Origin: Chionoecetes opilio
Taxonomy: Eukaryota; Arthropoda; Malacostraca; Decapoda; Majidae
Assembly: GCA_016584305.1 (NCBI GenBank)
Contig: JACEEZ010019081.1
Location: 727,001 to 791,000, forward strand
Direction: 5' to 3'
DNA: 64,000 nt
Part shown: one piece after another, positions 1 through 12,503 of the stretch
Layout of the letters: every line of letters begins with the position of its first letter
Position numbering within the stretch: the stretch's first letter is position 1
The notes under the pieces: model-generated
Told to the model about the DNA's origin: nothing
The model's input: only the letters and a program-made list of their open reading frames with translations
Database searches by the model: none
Program-made: the position numbers and the translations under genes

Positions 1-473
1 TCATTGTCATCAGAGCATTCCAAACCCTATAGAAGTAATCTGTTGGCGCCGCAGACGTGAAGCCGTATGCCAATCACCACCCCTTGCCTCTCCCCCTGCA
101 GAGCAAACTATTTATAGCGCTTACATTATCCTGATTCGGGCGGGAAGGTTAAGTGCCATGAGTGTTGCTTTTTTCGTGGTTTCCAGTATTCGAGGTTCCG
201 GCCAAATTGAGCATGTTGCAATAGTAAAATTTGTTTGTTATTTATTCACTATTTTGAACCATGGGTGTGCAGCCACAAATGTGATAATCATCTATTTCCT
301 TCCATATTTCACCCCAATGCAGATGTCATTTTGTAGTGGAGGTCAACAAATTTGTTTGTAGCAATTTGTAACAAAGTGTTTGTCAGATTTTATATTTTAT
401 TATTATAATATTTGAAGGGAACAAGTCATTACAGGACAATTTATTTTCTTGTTTTTGCAATGTATACAACTGT

Positions 474-476
<3 letters not shown>

Positions 477-523
<47 letters not shown>
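477..523. repeat. (GA)n microsatellite
   Basis: An uninterrupted run of GA dinucleotides, about 23 units. It is the first of many purine/pyrimidine dinucleotide arrays in this window. Confidence 0.95.
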
Positions 524-526
<3 letters not shown>

Positions 527-879
527 ATCCTGTATGGCAGTCAAGTGGTAGGGGAGGTATTGGCCTGTCATGCCCTTCCACCCTTGTGTTCCATGATAAG
601 GGTCTCGCTGGCCAAACTCATGCGGTCAATCGGTTCGTCGTGGCGGAATAATTGACAAAAATGTGTGAGTGGTGGAGAATAAACAACAAAAATATACACA
701 AGTCTGAAAAACAAAGTGAGCCAAACGACACAGCCAACTTGAGTACAAAGTGATAGCTGAAACCTTCCCTTTGAGGTCCGCCGCGGCATGGTCCCCCGCT
801 GGGCCGCTGCAGGAGGGGGGGGAGGGGGTAGTGGGGGTCTGCACGGCTGCCTCTACGCCCGGTGAATCCTGCGGCGCTG

Positions 880-1088
880 TAGTCTATTTTTTTTAACAAT
901 GCGAAAATTCCATTCTATTTTAAGGTCGCGTGCTTAAAATGTTGCCTATATTTGTAAACCTGATAATATGATTAACAGTACTATGATAAAATACAGCTGA
1001 AATTAAGAAGAAGCGTATAGTATTCCCTTCTGGCATCAAATCAGTCAGTAAGCAGCAAGGGGTCAGGATTTTTCGCCTCATAAAACCC
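880..1088 (-). mobile_element. mariner-like MITE, copy 1
   Basis: The sequence begins TAGTCTATTTTTTTTAAC and matches, in reverse complement, the element at 42384-42591 over nearly its whole length. Shared internal blocks include GATAAAATACA and CAGTAAGCAGCAAGGGGTCA. Ends of the type TA-GTCTATTTTTTTT suggest TA target duplication as in Tc1/mariner elements. There is no coding capacity. The far end is degraded, so its border is approximate. Confidence 0.65.
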
Positions 1089-2072
1089 CCAGAGTATAGC
1101 AATCTTTGGAACTGCTGGTGCTAAACTGGGTTGGTGTACAAATATCATTGCCTTTTTCCTGCCATTTATTCCCCCACTACAATGGGGTTGTTAATCATTA
1201 AATTTGGTGGTGGCCTAGTTTTCTTTGCATAAACCATTTAAATGCGCCACAGACACGTCAATGGCAGTATACATATGGAATTATGGTAATTTTAACTAGT
1301 GGGTCCCTAGGATTCATGACCTTTTGACGCTTCATGAAAAAAAAAATGCTTTGTAGAGAGAGAGAGAGTGAGTCAATTTTAGAAGTGCCTGGTGAATAAA
1401 TTGACGTTAAAAGCTGCCCAACCATCGTTTTATATTTTCCCCAACTTTGATTGGGAATTCATTAACCAGGCGGGCCACACCAAACTGGCGCCCCGCGAAG
1501 CACTACCACTTACCGAAACACATCTCAGGAAGGTAACATGAGGTCCCTCTGGAAACTTCTCAAGAGGGTATTTTTATTATCATGTGCGGTATATCTTTTT
1601 GTATGAATTATCTTTTTCGTAGTTTATAGCGTAAGACGTGTAGTTTGAGAATTTGAGCAGGGCAGGCAAATATAGCAACAGTGTCTTGGAAGTGACATGT
1701 ACTGTACTACCTGAGTTAGGGTCGCATGATTCACCTGTCTTCTTCAATTGCTACTTTTGTTTTCTCACTGGTATCATTTTATTAGGGCGAAGACGACAGG
1801 GTTTTCTTTTGTCACATAGTTTACCGTATACACACATACATGTCACCGGCTTTACCTTCACGCACACAGTTAATCCCCCCGGGTAACAAATGAGCGTGTA
1901 CTCGTCTCAGTTTCACTCTCACACGTTCCCACTTCTTCCAAACATACCCCAGGGTCTTCCACTAAACATCTCACATCCTCCCGTCATCACCAAACATTAA
2001 CATTCCTACAGTATTTCATGGCTTCCTACACACCCTCTCACCTCCCATAACCTTGATGATAATGGCGTTTAC

Positions 2073-2073
<1 letters not shown>

Positions 2074-2144
<71 letters not shown>
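2074..2144. repeat. (GA)n microsatellite
   Basis: A pure GA array of about 35 units. Confidence 0.95.
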
Positions 2145-2146
<2 letters not shown>

Positions 2147-2738
2147 ACATCAACCTCCTTACCAATTGTAGCCCCATGTCAACCATGATGTAAGTTGTTT
2201 AAATAAAAAATAAATAAAAAAGATGTAATTACAGGATTGAATATGACAAGTAAATAAAGATAGAACAGTCCTTTAATAACATGTTTCCGTGTCTTGGGGT
2301 ACAGTGTATGTTGTCATAGGGGGTGAGATAATGAACCAGCCTAGCTACGAGAGTGAGATACAGGGGAGATAGGAAGATGCAGCTTCCCTCATTATACCTA
2401 TTGTTTTCCAGAGGTCGTGTGGGGCGGGACGTTAGTATGTATCCGTTCACCACGTAGTACAATAGCTGTAAGGATGTTTTTATTTACTGTGTGTGTGTGT
2501 GAGTGTGTTAGGGGGAAATGATATGGTAAAGAGCTAGGGTTTGTATGTGTGTCACGCCGCTTTGCTATCATCGGGTGGGAGGACGGGGTGGGGTAGGTGG
2601 GTTAAGGTGTGCTATATGGCGTCGTTTTGGCGGGATTTCCACACTGGGAAGCCGTACTGTATAGTGTTTGATGTGGTGTTGGAAGTGACGGCAGGACAGC
2701 TTATCTCTGCCTCCCCTCCCCTCATTACTGGCTTGTAT

Positions 2739-2769
2739 GAGAGAGAGAGAGAGAGAGATAGAGAGAGAG
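2739..2769. repeat. (GA)n microsatellite, interrupted
   Basis: A short GA array with one GATA interruption. Confidence 0.85.
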
Positions 2770-4030
2770 TTTAACGCAATACTATACTTTCATCATCAGC
2801 TGGTAATCAGATTTTGTAATAGGATTCGGCGGTCCCCTCTTTTCACTCCACTCCATTACAAGCATTACCCATTGTAGAATCTCGGACAAGACTCTGTGAA
2901 GGTCTTAATTCTTGCCATCACTCCCACTACAGCCCTTAGCATATTAATTAAACAGTACGCTCACACACGGCATACAACCCCCCCCCCCCCCCTTGCCCCG
3001 CTCTGCACGACGCTACGCTAGGCACTCACATCACCACATCCCAAGCTCCCAACGCGCTTGTTGTTTTCTTATTCTCATTTGAGTTTTATTCTTATTTAGT
3101 CATTGGTGCCGTAAGTACATATGAAGACTAATTAAGATGGATATATTTTTATTGTCTCTCAGAAAGTACCCAAATTTTAATAAGTGGAAGACATAATAAA
3201 AGCTGAATATTTGAAGGGTTTACCAGAGAGAGAAAAGGATTAGCTATATTTTATCACTTATTTATTTGTCATCATTATCATCTTTATTATTAGATTATTA
3301 TTGCATGACCATAATTATTGACCAGAGGCTCCTCAACAGGTTTTGGGCAGCAGCAACGCAGTAATTTTTTCCTAACTTATTTTTTGTTGGGGTGGTACCA
3401 GTTTGCCTTCAGGTGATAAGAAGGAACAAGGTGTATAAAAACTGTATATATATATATAGGTATCTCCGCCAGGTGTTGGGGAGGGGAGGGGGCTATGGTG
3501 GGGCAGATGTTGGAGTAGGGGAGCGGTAGGGGGGTGGTAAGGTGTGCGTTTTTGTATAACTCTCCAACAAGCCACAGATAAGAACGGATAGTTGACGTGG
3601 GTGACATAAGACAGTAAATGACGAGAGGTGTGAAATGACTAAATGCCGTGTGTTGTTGTGTGTGTGTGTGTGTGTAAGTGTAAGTGATGTCATCAGGAAG
3701 TCATTGTTTGCTAATGCCTTCCCAAACGATCCCACCAACACACAGAAAAAGGGGAAAAAAGAATAATTACCGTTAAATTACCGTCGCAGTTTGTGATAAC
3801 GAGGTTTAGTACGTATATCTTTCCTCCTCACTTTCCGGTTAATTTACGAAGACCAATAAGGAGAGGAAAATAGTTAACGTGTATATCAATTCCTTAATTA
3901 AGTCATTTGTATCTTATGCATGGACGATTGGACGTAGGAGGCATTTTAAAGCCAGGATGTTTGTTTATCGTGGTGGTGGTAATGTGTTTATTATAGTGTC
4001 GCTCACCGAGGCACTGACTTTGGTGGCACC

Positions 4031-4100
4031 GGCATAAGAACATAAGAAAATAAGGAAGCTACAAAAGGCCGCTAGACCTACACGTGGTAGTTCCTATAAA
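4031..4100. repeat. short interspersed repeat fragment (decapod-type motif)
   Basis: The segment AAGAACATAAGAAAATAAGG, followed by a block ending near CACGTGGTAG, resembles a dispersed motif I remember from many decapod sequences. Only one copy is visible here, so the call rests on memory, not on an internal comparison. Confidence 0.35.
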
Positions 4101-5169
4101 GGGCATCAGGGAAAGGCGAGGGGCGGGGGTAGGGGAGTAGGAAGAGATACACTGTCGTCATGGAAAGGAAAGAGCGTGGGGAGACATTTTTTAAAACCAA
4201 AATATTGTCAGTCATCGAAGTTTGTTCCGGCATACATCGCGGTGTTGTCTAACTGTACACTTTCACAGTCACTTCTCTCCCACCTATACATAACTCTCAC
4301 TCGCACTCTCCCAAGGGTTCATATACCTCTCACTTTCCCAGGCTCTCTTCCTACACCATACCTCTCACACTCCCCCCCTCCCCCTCTATTTCCTTCCTTT
4401 GGTTCCTCTGACGTGCCGACCGCCTCAGCCTTCTGACCCTCCTGCCCCCTCCTCCTCTTTCCCACCCCACACACCGCACTACAGCATCACGATGAGAGAG
4501 TGGATGGAGGGTTCTCACATGGTTCTCACGGTTCCTATGCTGGGTAAATACTAAGCCACCTTCACCAGCCAGGCTTTGTTGAATAGGTCTTAGGATCATC
4601 ACCCTCCCTGCCCTACGTCGCTAAACAGTCATGAATCTCTTAGTATTTATTGTTTTTCTTTCTCATTTTCCTGTGTATAGTTTTCTAACCTGTCTCATCC
4701 TGTATCCCCTTTCTTCATTCTTCCTATCTCTTCCTCCCTCCATCCCCCCCTTTTCACTCTATAACTCCCTCCCTCATTTTTCATTCTCCCTGTATATTCC
4801 ATCCCTCATTTTCCTTTTTTCCGTATTCCTCCCTCTCCCTCTCTACCTTCCTGGTTGGGCTGTGGGATGTCAGGAACAGGTTATTGTGTACCCGAGGGGC
4901 GAGGGCTGCTCCACCTCATGTTCTTGTGACCACGCATATTGACTCATGGTAAATGGACCCCCTACCCTTGTACCTCAGGTTGACAACACATACAATACAC
5001 ACATACACACGATGAAGTAGTAAAAACCAAGAGTAATCATGAATCTAAAGAACAAGATTGACCAAGTGACAATGGAGACGGGACCCCACGATTATACCTC
5101 CTTTGCTGTATATGACAACCATGTAAATAACACACCAGTTGAAATTTAATGAACATTTAACCATATATT

Positions 5170-5252
5170 GAAATGGTTATGCCATGGCCAGCCCACACTA
5201 GATTTGTGCCCAACCTTAGCCACCCAGTCCATATTCTGGCGGCGCCTCTATT
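5170..5252 (+). repeat. SINE-like repeat, copy A
   Basis: This 80-bp block contains GGTTATGCCATGG, a degenerate ACTAGATTTGTG segment and CTGGCGGCGCC. A second copy lies at 51960-52040 in the same order with about 80% identity by eye. Repetition at two distant places shows a dispersed element. The family is not recognised. Confidence 0.6.
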
Positions 5253-5384
5253 GTAAGTTAAGGGTATTGGTGCATATCTTCTTGCCACATTTTACATTAA
5301 GCAGGAACACCTCCTCTGCAAAGCATTTCATAATACCACATCAGAAATAGTAAATGTCTGTACTTATTTTTTTTTCTGTTTTAG

Positions 5385-5550
5385 GGGCTGGCATGGGTTT
5401 GTTAAGGCTTCCATTTCCACCTAATGATTAATTAATTCATGTGACACAGAAGCATTGTAATTCAGTCAGTAAGTGTAGTCTGCCTTCCCCAGATCGTGTC
5501 ACCCCAGCCACCAGTCCACCATCACCACCACCACAGCCTCCCGAGTCAAG
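5385..5550 (+). other. putative 5' UTR part of the LIM gene coding exon 1
   Basis: A strong polypyrimidine tract and acceptor (TTTTTTTTCTGTTTTAG, ending at 5384) lie 166 bases before the start codon. This suggests that the first coding exon begins here and that a non-coding exon lies further upstream. The segment just before the ATG is CAC-rich and free of upstream ATGs. Evidence is the acceptor alone. Confidence 0.4.
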
Positions 5551-8500
5551 ATGCCAGGCCAGTGTCCACGCTGCCAAAAGCCCGTTTATTTTGCCGAGGA
5601 AAAAATCGTCCTTGGTAAACCTTACCACACAATGTGCATCAAGTGTGGTAAGTCATTCTAGTTTACTTTGTATCTTGTTAAACTCTGATGCATTAACTCT
5701 TCTCGGTGGCATCATGTACATAAATAGGTTCCTTCATTTTACTACTCCCATCTACAAATAAGTTGAATAACAAGGGAGGGAACCTCAGTGTTGATCTGGT
5801 AAAGTGGGCTTCATTGCTAAAATTAATCACGACTTTTTCGATGAGTAAATTAAAGTAGTGTACAGTAGTACACTTTTCTTGAATTAACTCCACTTTTCAT
5901 TCATTCAAAAATTCATTTTTTGCCCATTTTTCAGTGGAAAGTCCAATATCCATTTGAAAATACAAATAGTACATGTATTCTAATATACAACAGCTAACTG
6001 CAATAAGCTGTTGGACAGCAGCACCTTCACTGAGCATGATGAAGAGATGTACTGCAAGAGCTGCTATGGTCGCCTGTTTGGGCCCAAGGGTTATGGCTAC
6101 GGGGTCGGGGCCGGCGTGCTGTCCATGGATGACGGCACCAAATATGAGGTCAGCTCACTTGTACAAATTTTATTAAATTCCATTCTAAAAAATTATAATT
6201 GTTTCCAGGATTTAGATATTAAAAACTGTGGATAGTGATAGTGTTTATTAGTAATAAGCATTTTACAAACAAAACACCATATGTCATTCAGTCTTGTAAT
6301 AAGAGCTTTCAGACTTTACAGCAAAACAGATATGTATGTTGTCAAAACTGGTTTAGTTGTTGAGCTTCATGAAGAAGGTAGTCAGTGTCACTCTGAAAAA
6401 AATTGCTCTTCCCAAATTGCCAGACGTGGGTCGAACGATACAAGTTTTGTTGAAATCCAAAAAACCCTAGGTAATTCCCATCAAAATGGGAAAGAGTTAG
6501 GAGTGATCACAACACAAGATCATACATAACCTCTGAATTCATAGCCGAGATACATATTGGCTTTACTTGCATGGCTATAATCACTAATGTGGCAAGAAAT
6601 CTTAAACTGCAGTTGATTGTAGGGAATATGATTGTAATAAAAATTAAGCTATACTGTATTTTGAAAAAAGAAAAACTAGAAGAAAGTAGCAGGAATGATA
6701 AACCATAAATGAGATACTGTATACAAAGAATTTTTTCCAACATTTAGGCTAACAAGTGTGGAATAACAGAAAAAGATATCAAAGTAAAACTTTGAAAAAT
6801 TTGTAAATTTCCGCAAAATTTCTTGGTAAGAGATGTTAGAACAAAAAGACAAGGATGTAAAGTTCAGCTTCCCAAACATGTCATTTGTAATAAGCTGAAA
6901 ATTAGTTTCTGTCAGAAATCAAATATTCTGTTAGTCAGATTTGGTCTCTTGCCATCCGCTTAGCTCATTTCTGGCTGGACTGATGTACAATAGGTCAGTG
7001 AAGTTAACAATGACCTTTCAGACACAGTGAAAGTAACGGAGACTGCAGGTTACTTCTGATGGATACTATGAGCAAAATTGGATAGCAGATATAGCAACAA
7101 GTTAGTATGAATTTTAACTTGGGTCCTGTCTGTCACAAACAGGCAAATACTATACTCCATTTACTAATGTTTCAGAATGGGCCTCCCAGGTCCAACGTAC
7201 CTGCCACCATGGAGGCTTACATAGCGCCATTAAAGGAACCTGCTCCAACAACCAAGCCAGTGCGACCTAAATGGGGCGGGGCAGACTACTGTGCCAGATG
7301 TTGTGAGTTTATTTTTTCTTTAACCCCTTGGGCCCAGAACGTAATTTCCATTGTAATTTGGATACCATTAGATGATTTTTAGTGACTATAAGCAATATTT
7401 TATAGATATGACCTCTTTAGTATCCTTGTCCACTAACTAATTTGGTATATTCAGTTACTTTTCGTAATTTTATGGCTCGACAACATACAATTTTTCATAG
7501 CAAAGGAAAGATCTGTGTCTCAAGGGGTATTAGTAAGGGTGAGTGACTCCATGACCCATATTTGTGCTTGGTCCAAATCTTCTTGTAAGCTGTGAAAGGT
7601 AAGTAGGTGTTAAAACTTCATTTATGATGAAACTTGCTAACTGTTCAGATCCATGCCACAATAATAAACTCACTAAAATACATACTACTTCTTAGTTACC
7701 ATGTAAATAACTGCTTTCTGACTTACAGCTAAGCAAGTGTTTATGGCAGAGCGCAAGATGGCTGCTGGGGGCGCCTGGCACATAGCTTGCTTCAACTGTC
7801 GGGAATGCCACAAGTACCTTGATTCAAACTCTGTTCGGGAACGAAATCAGGACATTTATTGCAATCGTAAGTAGATACTATAAAAAAAATGTAATACTGG
7901 CAGACAAATCTAGGATAAAAAGTGTAGGTATTACCATAAGTCTTTTGTAAAGAGAATAATTAATTGGGAAATTCAAATTGAAAACTTAGAACTATTGCAA
8001 TGTTGATGACCCTACATTTACATCATTGATCTCAATCTCGTCACTGAGGGAATTGGTTACCCTATTTCCTGTATTATACATATACAGGTGGTACAATACA
8101 CATTAAAATAAGATATGAGCAATATGAAAGAATTAATATTTTGATACAGCTATATATATTTGTAAAGGTTTTAATTTGTAATCTACACAGTGCTTCAGCA
8201 TAATTTGTTAAGTTATTTATTTGCTGAAAACTAATTCAAAAGGCAAAAGACAGGCATTGGCAGTCTGGGCCTGGCGGCAAAATTCACAGTGCACAACACC
8301 ACGAATACTGGAAAAAAAATACAAGCATGTTTTTGGTTGTGGTCCTGACCAGTCTCACCTTCTTTGGTCCTTGAGGTTGTGGGCTTTTCCATTGCAGAGA
8401 CTACGGTTAGGTCTCGTACACCCAACTCTCGCTGCCGGTGATCAACCTCGACATGGAGGACGACGGTCAACCCGAGCCTGTTGAAGGAGACCCTAGCAGA

Positions 8501-9355
8501 CTTCAATACGCTGCTGCTTTTGCTCTGGGGTCAGGAGTCTGGTTACAACCTTGGCAGTGATGCACAGACTCACAGTGCATGCTTAAATAGGACATGGATG
8601 ATGGGGATTGCTTGAATGATCCAAATGACACAAGATGGCAGCAACTTCCTTATGGTGTTGATCCAATGATTCTGATGCATAATCCGTTCAATTTCTTAAA
8701 CATTTCAAGGTATTGTGCTGAAATGTGCGTGTTAAGGGTCGCCATGACCTCTCCTCATCCTCAGTGACGCTTTGCCCCCCTTGAAGTGCGAGTGCCACTC
8801 AAAACACCTCACTCAACTCATTGCTTCATTAATATTGGCCTGTTGAGACCCTTGAAATGCTAAAGGCCTATGGCAATGAACCAATGAGGCGATTGAAATT
8901 TTTTGAGTGGTACTCTAACTGCAAGGAGTGGGAAAACGTCACTAGAGGATGAGGAGAAGTCAGGGCTCAATGAGAACAACACCTGAAAATGTAGAAGAAA
9001 TTAGACAGGTTGAGCATCACAGTTGTCAAATCACCACCAATGAAGTTGCTGATATCATTAAAGTGTCATTTGGATCAGTTTCGGAAATTTTCATGTCCCA
9101 TTTGCACATGCAAAGTGCATCACTGACTCCTGGTCCAGGGGCAAAAACAGCAGTGTTGAGTTCTGCTAAGATCTTCAACAGGCTTGGATTAAGTCAACCT
9201 AAAATGTTGTCAAAAATACATTAATATGTAAATGTAATTAATATATTATCTGAAAATTATTTGTAAATGAATATCTTTTTCTCTCGACAGCCTGCTATGG
9301 AAAAAACTTTGGACCGAAGGGATACTGGGGATGGTCTTCTGCTAAAGTATCATAA
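5551..9355 (+). CDS. two-LIM-domain protein, CRP / muscle LIM protein family
   Basis: Five coding exons with GT-AG borders: 5551-5647, 5994-6148, 7176-7302, 7729-7866 and 9291-9355. They join in phase to 582 nt, or 193 aa, the usual size of vertebrate CRP/CSRP proteins. LIM1 spans about residues 5-56, with ligands C5, C8, H26, C29, C32, C35, C53 and C56. LIM2 spans about 123-174, with C123, C126, H144, C147, C150, C153, C171 and C174. All 16 zinc ligands and both 17-residue spacings are intact. The glycine-rich GPKGYGYG motif follows LIM1 and GPKGYWGW follows LIM2; a proline-rich linker lies between. Family members act as zinc-dependent adaptors at Z-discs and actin structures and in muscle nuclei. 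The C-terminus ends soon after GPKGYW and lacks the long glycine tail of CRPs. Introns carry a MITE and a mariner relic. Arthropod relatives can make isoforms with more LIM domains; I see no further LIM exon here. Confidence 0.93.
7320..7532 (+). mobile_element. TTAA-flanked MITE (piggyBac-like), copy 1
   Basis: Begins TTAACCCCTTGGGCCCAGAA only 18 bases after the donor of LIM exon 3 and ends near CAAGGGGTATTA, where the terminal TTAA has decayed. It matches the copies at 49476, 56165 and 63086 throughout. Imperfect inverted ends of the form CCCCTT..CCCAGA next to TTAA point to the piggyBac superfamily. It is non-coding and sits in intron 3. Confidence 0.8.
8850..9110 (+). pseudogene. mariner/Mos1-type transposase relic (helix-turn-helix region)
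   Basis: Translated pieces in shifting frames resemble the N-terminal DNA-binding part of mariner transposases. One piece reads [19 protein letters not shown]; a later one has [12 protein letters not shown], then [16 protein letters not shown]. These match the usual order of an AYG.E.M....FEWH block followed by the second helix-turn-helix. Stops and frame shifts show that it is dead. It lies in intron 4 of the LIM gene. No catalytic DDD domain is visible. Confidence 0.6.
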
Positions 9356-11085
9356 GGACACTTCAATTTACTTCCAAATTATGAGATGTTATGTAGATAG
9401 TTTTAAGGATTGTTGAAACTAGTCTTGTAGCTTGTGCATGTTTTTCATTTTCAAAATTGAAAATTAATAAAAATGTGAATGCACATATTACAGGACTTCA
9501 AATAGATTGACAAAGGTACATGCAGTCATGAAAATACCTGCAATTTCATAAAGCCTTTCCCCGAGCTTTGGCTATGAATGGTGACATGTTTCTGATGTGG
9601 TAAATTAGAATAATACTGTTAAAATATTACTTTGAGTACTTACATTTGAAATCATGAATGTGCTGACTTATTGCTGCCGGCATCATTCAAAGGACTGGAG
9701 ATCTAACTGGGATTATAACTTTTCATGTTATATCAAATAGAATACTGAAAAACGTTCAAAAGTATTACATATGTGATGCAAAGTAAAGTTTAAATAGATC
9801 TTCATTCAGTGGTACTTGCTTTTATATTTCTTTCATTATTTAGCCTTGTAAGTATAAATTTGCAACATGATCCTTGATAGAAATAATTAGATTAAGGGCA
9901 CAATATGTCTTGATAACTTATTAATCTTGACATTAAGACTTTGATATCCATCTTGTCTATCCTGTCATGGTCATTTACATTCCACGGTAGCCTGGCCTAT
10001 CAATCTTTTTTGTAACTTCAATACAGTATGGTAATTTCACTTTAGTTTTTCTAGCAGGTGAAAGAATATACAATACTGCATACTATATACAAGGAGGCTT
10101 GATTAACTTGGTGAATCAAAGCAGTATAATATCAAGACTCCTATTAATTAAGGAAATATTAACTATGTAGTATGAAGCTTTCTGCAACTTCAACAAAATC
10201 AAGAGAGGCAGTCAATTTTTTTTCTCTTTTTTGGTACATATTTTGGATATAACTTCTGTATTGTTACCTATCCTCTTTTATCATGTGCTTCTTTGCCATA
10301 TTATTTTTCTTGTAACATTGTGAAGGATCTGCATTGGAAAATTACTTCCAGTGACTGCACTGTCATGAAGCACAATCAGTATAAGTTTATTTTATGGTGC
10401 ATATTGTATAAAATAAAAATAATTAGAATCACTTGCTTTTTCATGTATTCCTTTCACTGACAGTGAAAGTGGCAATGTCATTATGTGAGATAAATTGGTA
10501 CAAATGCATGCTTGGCAGCTTAGAGCACTGGACCGTGAGACAATTTCAGTGTGCAGTTACCACAAACTAACTGATAACAGTGTATAGATAGAGGGAGGAC
10601 AGGGGCGGCTGGCACACACACAGCACTAGCAAAGGGCAGCCCTAACGCATGGGCGGCAGGGACTCCTGAAACCCATCTCCTTCTGCACCCCTGCACAAAA
10701 TCCCCCCTTGCAGTGCAATTTTTTTGGCAAACTCCAATTTTAATCTATAGTACCTAACTACCATATTTGAAAAACATATATAATAACTGTAATTGGGTTA
10801 CATGGAAATTTATATTTACCATAAGTGAGAAGAGTTGACACATGATGCCGGAGAGAAGGTAGAGGGAAGGGCACTGACTAGACTTAACACTTCTCACGTC
10901 CTCTTCCATGCCCCAGAAGGTATCCTCGTCCTGCTGGCGTTGGACATACTCTTCTTGGAGCTCAGCAGTAGCTTGTCTGGCAAAGTAGTGGGTTTGAGTG
11001 ACTGTTTACGGAGGTTAACTCTGCCGGTGTGCATACAATGGTAGACAGATAGATAACATCAACAATCTGTTTTACTAACTACATC
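9356..11085 (+). other. LIM gene 3' UTR followed by featureless DNA
   Basis: An AATAAA at about 9466 lies 110 bases after the stop codon and is a plausible polyadenylation signal. Beyond it, up to about 11085, I find no exon, repeat pair or inverted repeat that I can support. The stretch is AT-rich. Confidence 0.45.
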
Positions 11086-11102
11086 ACTTTCTCTGGCAAG
11101 CG

Positions 11103-11240
11103 ACTAGTGGTGGTAATAGTAGTAGTGGTGGTCGTATAGTAGTGGTAATAGTAGTAGTGGTAATAGTAGTAGTGGTAAGTAGTAGTAGTAGTAATAGTAG
11201 TTGCTTAGTAGTACAGTAGTATGGTGGTGGTAGTAGAAGC
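11103..11240. repeat. (TAG/TGG)n trinucleotide-rich repeat
   Basis: An imperfect array of TAG, TGG and TAA triplets, for example GTAATAGTAGTAGTGG repeated several times. Confidence 0.85.
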
Positions 11241-11466
11241 CACCCAGCCACACCACCGCCTTGCCACATAGCGTAGTATTGCCGGTATTATTACGTGTTA
11301 TAGGACAGATATAGACAGTATGGACAGATTATATAACTAAGGGAAGGATTACTGCTAGAAGAGACAAGGTATTACGTTGTGAGAGACAGTGAGATGAAGA
11401 GATAATAGCAAAGGTGAGATGTGTGTGTATGTGTTGGCAACTAACCCACTCTCTCCCCTTCCTCTT

Positions 11467-11641
11467 TCTTTCTCTCTCTCTCTCTCTCTTCCTTCCTTCT
11501 TCCTCCTCTCTCTCTCTCTTCCTACCTTCTTCCTCCTCTCTCTCTCTCTCTTCCTCTCTTCTTCCTCCTCTCTCTCTCTCTTCCTCCCTTCTTGCCCCTC
11601 TCTCTCTCTCTCTCTTCCTTCCTTCTTCCTTCTCTCTCTTC

Positions 11642-11727
<86 letters not shown>

Positions 11728-11800
11728 TTCCTTCTTCCTTCTTCTTCCTTCTTCCTCCTCTCTCTCTCTCTCCCTCCTTTCTTCCTTCTCTCTCTTCCTC
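11467..11800. repeat. (CT)n / CTTCCTC-rich microsatellite
   Basis: A compound pyrimidine tract. TTCCTTCCTTCTTCCTC interruptions separate CT arrays, with one uninterrupted CT run from about 11648 to 11723. Confidence 0.9.
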
Positions 11801-12179
11801 CTGACTATAAGGTTGTAGTGGTGGTTATCAGCGCGGAAATGGAGGCTTCCTGCTGTGACGTCACCGAGCCGTGCTGCGTCGTCTGCAAGCCTTGAGCAGC
11901 GTTTTGAGAGCTCGGGGAATTTACAGACTTTGATTGCGGATTATTTAAAAACGGCTGACTGGATGCAAAAAGTGACAACATATTGTTGATATACTCGCTA
12001 ATGGCTATAATTTGATTGCATTAAATCAGGAATGATGAAATGGTCTGGACGATTACTTTATGAGTTATTGTCAAAACATAAGAATGAAAATAGTTTTATA
12101 TATCCAATGAGAAATAGCTGTAAGTAGTCAACAAGCACAGTGTACATGTACACCAAACATAATAACGTAATAATTACGA

Positions 12180-12503
12180 CCAATTTCAGTATTTCAGTTC
12201 CTGGGAAAATGTACATAAAAATAATTACGGTAATAGTAGATTAAGAAAGTACCTTGAAATAAATCACATCCTACAAGAAACACAGCATGGCGTTAGATCA
12301 GCTAGGAGCACAGACACGGCAATGGCTATATAATCAATGGAGAGCCATATGACCTCTGATGTCTGGCACATTTACCTTTTTTTTGGCATTAAATCAATCT
12401 ATTATAATCAATGGAAAATATAGCAAATATATTATCTAAAAAAGAAGTGTCATTTAGTTTTAAGAGATGTAGCAAAAGCATTTGATAAGGTTTGGCATAA
12501 CAG
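12180..12503 (+). pseudogene. LINE reverse transcriptase relic
   Basis: Plus-strand translation gives typical non-LTR reverse transcriptase pieces in order: SVPGKMYIKIIT, then a one-base shift to RLRKYLE and QHGVRSARSTDTAMA, then LRDVAKAFDKVWHN. The last contains the motif A region with its catalytic Asp. The relic is interrupted by a 62-bp insertion (12341-12402). It stops abruptly at about 12503 where the gag relic begins. The clade cannot be fixed from this fragment. Confidence 0.75.
12341..12402 (+). mobile_element. short retroposed tail (SINE/LINE 3' end) with 12-bp target duplication
   Basis: A 62-bp insert containing CCATATGACCTCTGATGTCT and ending GGCATTAAATCAATC. It is flanked on both sides by TATAATCAATGG (12329-12340 and 12403-12414). 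The same sequence occurs at 57437-57495. The duplication and the AATC-type tail indicate target-primed insertion of a severely 5'-truncated retroposon. Confidence 0.75.

Larger units (their letters stand above)
1..5384. other. upstream intergenic/5' region, no coding gene recognised
   Basis: I see no convincing exon here. The stretch holds several microsatellites, one mariner-like MITE (880-1088), a C run near 2979, pyrimidine-rich DNA at about 4620-4860 and two short interspersed repeats. Non-coding first exon(s) and the promoter of the LIM gene at 5551 may lie here, because a good splice acceptor precedes its coding exon at 5384. They cannot be placed from sequence alone. Confidence 0.5.

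Noticed and set aside
412..651. Open frame through the (GA)n tract (poly Arg-Glu)
   Set aside because: Created by the dinucleotide repeat; no motif, no splice context.
10592..10692. Possible hAT element between CAGGGGCGG and CACCCCTG
   Set aside because: Ends match only over a few bases and no 8-bp duplication is present.
11414..11895. Long Leu/Ser-rich frames over the CT microsatellite
   Set aside because: All three frames stay open because of the repeat; low complexity only.
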